Source of the DNA: Alnus glutinosa
Lineage: Eukaryota > Streptophyta > Magnoliopsida > Fagales > Betulaceae
Length of the DNA: 64,000 nt
NCBI RefSeq assembly: GCF_958979055.1
Contig: NC_084891.1
Coordinates: 387,001-451,000, forward strand
Reading direction: 5' to 3'
This document shows positions 62,991 through 64,000 of the stretch, piece by piece. The position numbers were made by a program, and so were the translations under genes. The notes beneath the pieces were generated by a model. That model was not told the origin of the DNA, did not search any database, and saw only the letters and a program-made list of their open reading frames with translations. Each line of letters begins with the position of its first letter. Positions within the stretch are counted from its first letter, which is position 1.

Positions 62991-63154
62991 TTATTAACAA
63001 AAGGAAAAGTCACGAAGGTCTTAGAAACTTTAAGAAATAACTGCGTTCATAGTTTAAAAAAAAAAAAAAAAACTGCGTTCATTTTGTTTTTGTTTTTGTT
63101 TTTTCAAAGTTTTGTAAAATTACTCAAAAGCCCTAAATTACTTTGGCTATTACA
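60757..63154 (-). mobile_element. Fossil LTR (about 2.35 kb) with primer-binding site, Ty3/Gypsy-like
   Basis: The LTR is 60808-63154, with TGTAACACC at the left end and GCTATTACA at the right (TGTAA/TTACA). The complement of TGGTATCAAAGC at 60792-60803, just left of the LTR, is the primer-binding site for an initiator-tRNA-Met type primer. The element therefore reads on the minus strand and this is its 5' LTR. Only about 50 bp of internal sequence remain. The LTR contains a (CT)n tract (62489-62518) and long T runs. No coding domain is kept. Confidence 0.7.
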
Positions 63155-64000
63155 TTATATATGATGAATCAATGTACATTTTGATTGTTACTGGGTTTAA
63201 TAGTTCTAAAAATGCAAAAATTATATTTAGCACCTAGGTTTTTATCTAATTTGGATTTAGCCTTTGAGTTTTCAATTTCAATAATATTAAGGTCATTAGG
63301 TTTTGTCCAAGTTTGAAATTTGGCTACTTTTTGCACAAATGAAACCAAACCTGCATACCCTCAAATTTTTCTATTCTATCAAGAGAGAGACATGAATCTT
63401 TAAAACTAGAGAAAGTTTTGAGAGAGAATTTTGAGTGTACTAAAACTTGTCTTAAGTGAATGCTCTAAAATGAATGTACGTAGGAATGATGTCACTATAT
63501 AGCAAGGATACGAGTTAACTCTTCCCCTTCCAATGGGCCAAAATTAAATTCATTCATCAAATTATGTTATTAGTTAATTTGAATATTTCTAAATAAAACA
63601 AAGGATAACTTATGCGACACGCCATTGCCAAAACCAAATAGACTTGGTGAATGACTTTAATCAAAAGCCATTTCTAATGCTAAATAGACTTGTTGAATGA
63701 CTTTAATCAAAAGCAGCTTCACTCAAAAGCCATTGTACATATAATATTGTTCAATAATAACAAATGGAATTTCAAATTATGATAGTCATTATTATGTAAC
63801 ACCTCCATGTGAGAATTGGGCTGTATGTATATATATATATATATGCATCTAGAGGCTTTCAATTTTGTTATTAATAAAAAAAAAATGAAAAAGAAAAAGG
63901 AGTGAGCCATTCTCTCTAAAGAGAAAACCCTAGCCACCGGGTTTCTCTTTAGATCTTGGTTAAGGGGTGAGGGGGCCTCTTTGCTTTTTCCGTCTTGTTT
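63155..64000 (+). other. Upstream-type region of a further EG45-like unit
   Basis: From 63300 to 63860 the sequence matches 49480-49990 in order, including CTACTTTTTGCACAAA, AACTTATGCGACACGCC and the GTTGAATGACTTTAATCAAAAGC block, which is itself repeated twice here (63632-63660 and 63688-63714). No exon appears before the window ends. A gene copy may lie just beyond the edge, or the copy may be gene-less like the one at 49480. Confidence 0.5.

Overview
This looks like nuclear DNA of a woody eudicot. It is AT-rich, with large introns, long (TA)n tracts, and plant-type genes and transposons: a plant COX6b, a plant tetraspanin with a GCCKPP motif, FLX-like and EG45/PNP-like genes, a hAT, MITEs, tRNA-derived SINEs, an L1-type LINE tail and long Ty3/Gypsy-like LTRs. 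I cannot name the species. Gene density is low. Only nine loci are supported as intact coding genes, with two or more broken relatives.

Region by region. Positions 1-12,590 hold no host gene I can support. They contain a MITE, two nested fossil LTRs (5,345-10,031, with a 4.16-kb LTR at 5,573-9,729 flanked by a GAACC duplication), and a fold-back element (about 10,197-12,060) interrupted by an 878-bp non-autonomous hAT with a perfect 8-bp target duplication. Positions 12,590-39,929 are a tandem segmental duplication. Copy A (12,590-23,883) and copy B (24,046-39,929) each carry minus-strand genes for small secreted Gly/Ser-repeat proteins, followed by a plus-strand FLX-like coiled-coil gene. 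In copy B the second Gly/Ser gene has been duplicated again, giving five paralogues in all. The FLX-like gene is intact in B. In A it is a pseudogene that lost its 5' region in a microhomology deletion and also carries coding breaks.

Positions 40,161-41,729 (minus) encode a two-exon tetraspanin with an unusual repeated N-terminal extension. Positions 44,256-48,345 (plus) encode a complete four-exon mitochondrial COX6b (77 aa), with a LINE tail in its third intron. From about 48,700 to the right edge lies a cluster of EG45/plant-natriuretic-peptide-like genes: one intact two-exon gene at 51,840, a broken copy at 56,369, a second intact gene at 59,240, and promoter-like remnants at about 49,480-49,990 and 63,300-63,860. 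A fossil LTR took part in the duplication that produced the last two copies.

The genes do not form a pathway. The window is best read as two independently expanding families of small secreted proteins (Gly/Ser-repeat and EG45-like) beside ordinary housekeeping genes. The mechanisms visible are segmental duplication, repeat-length change inside coding sequence, and transposon insertion.
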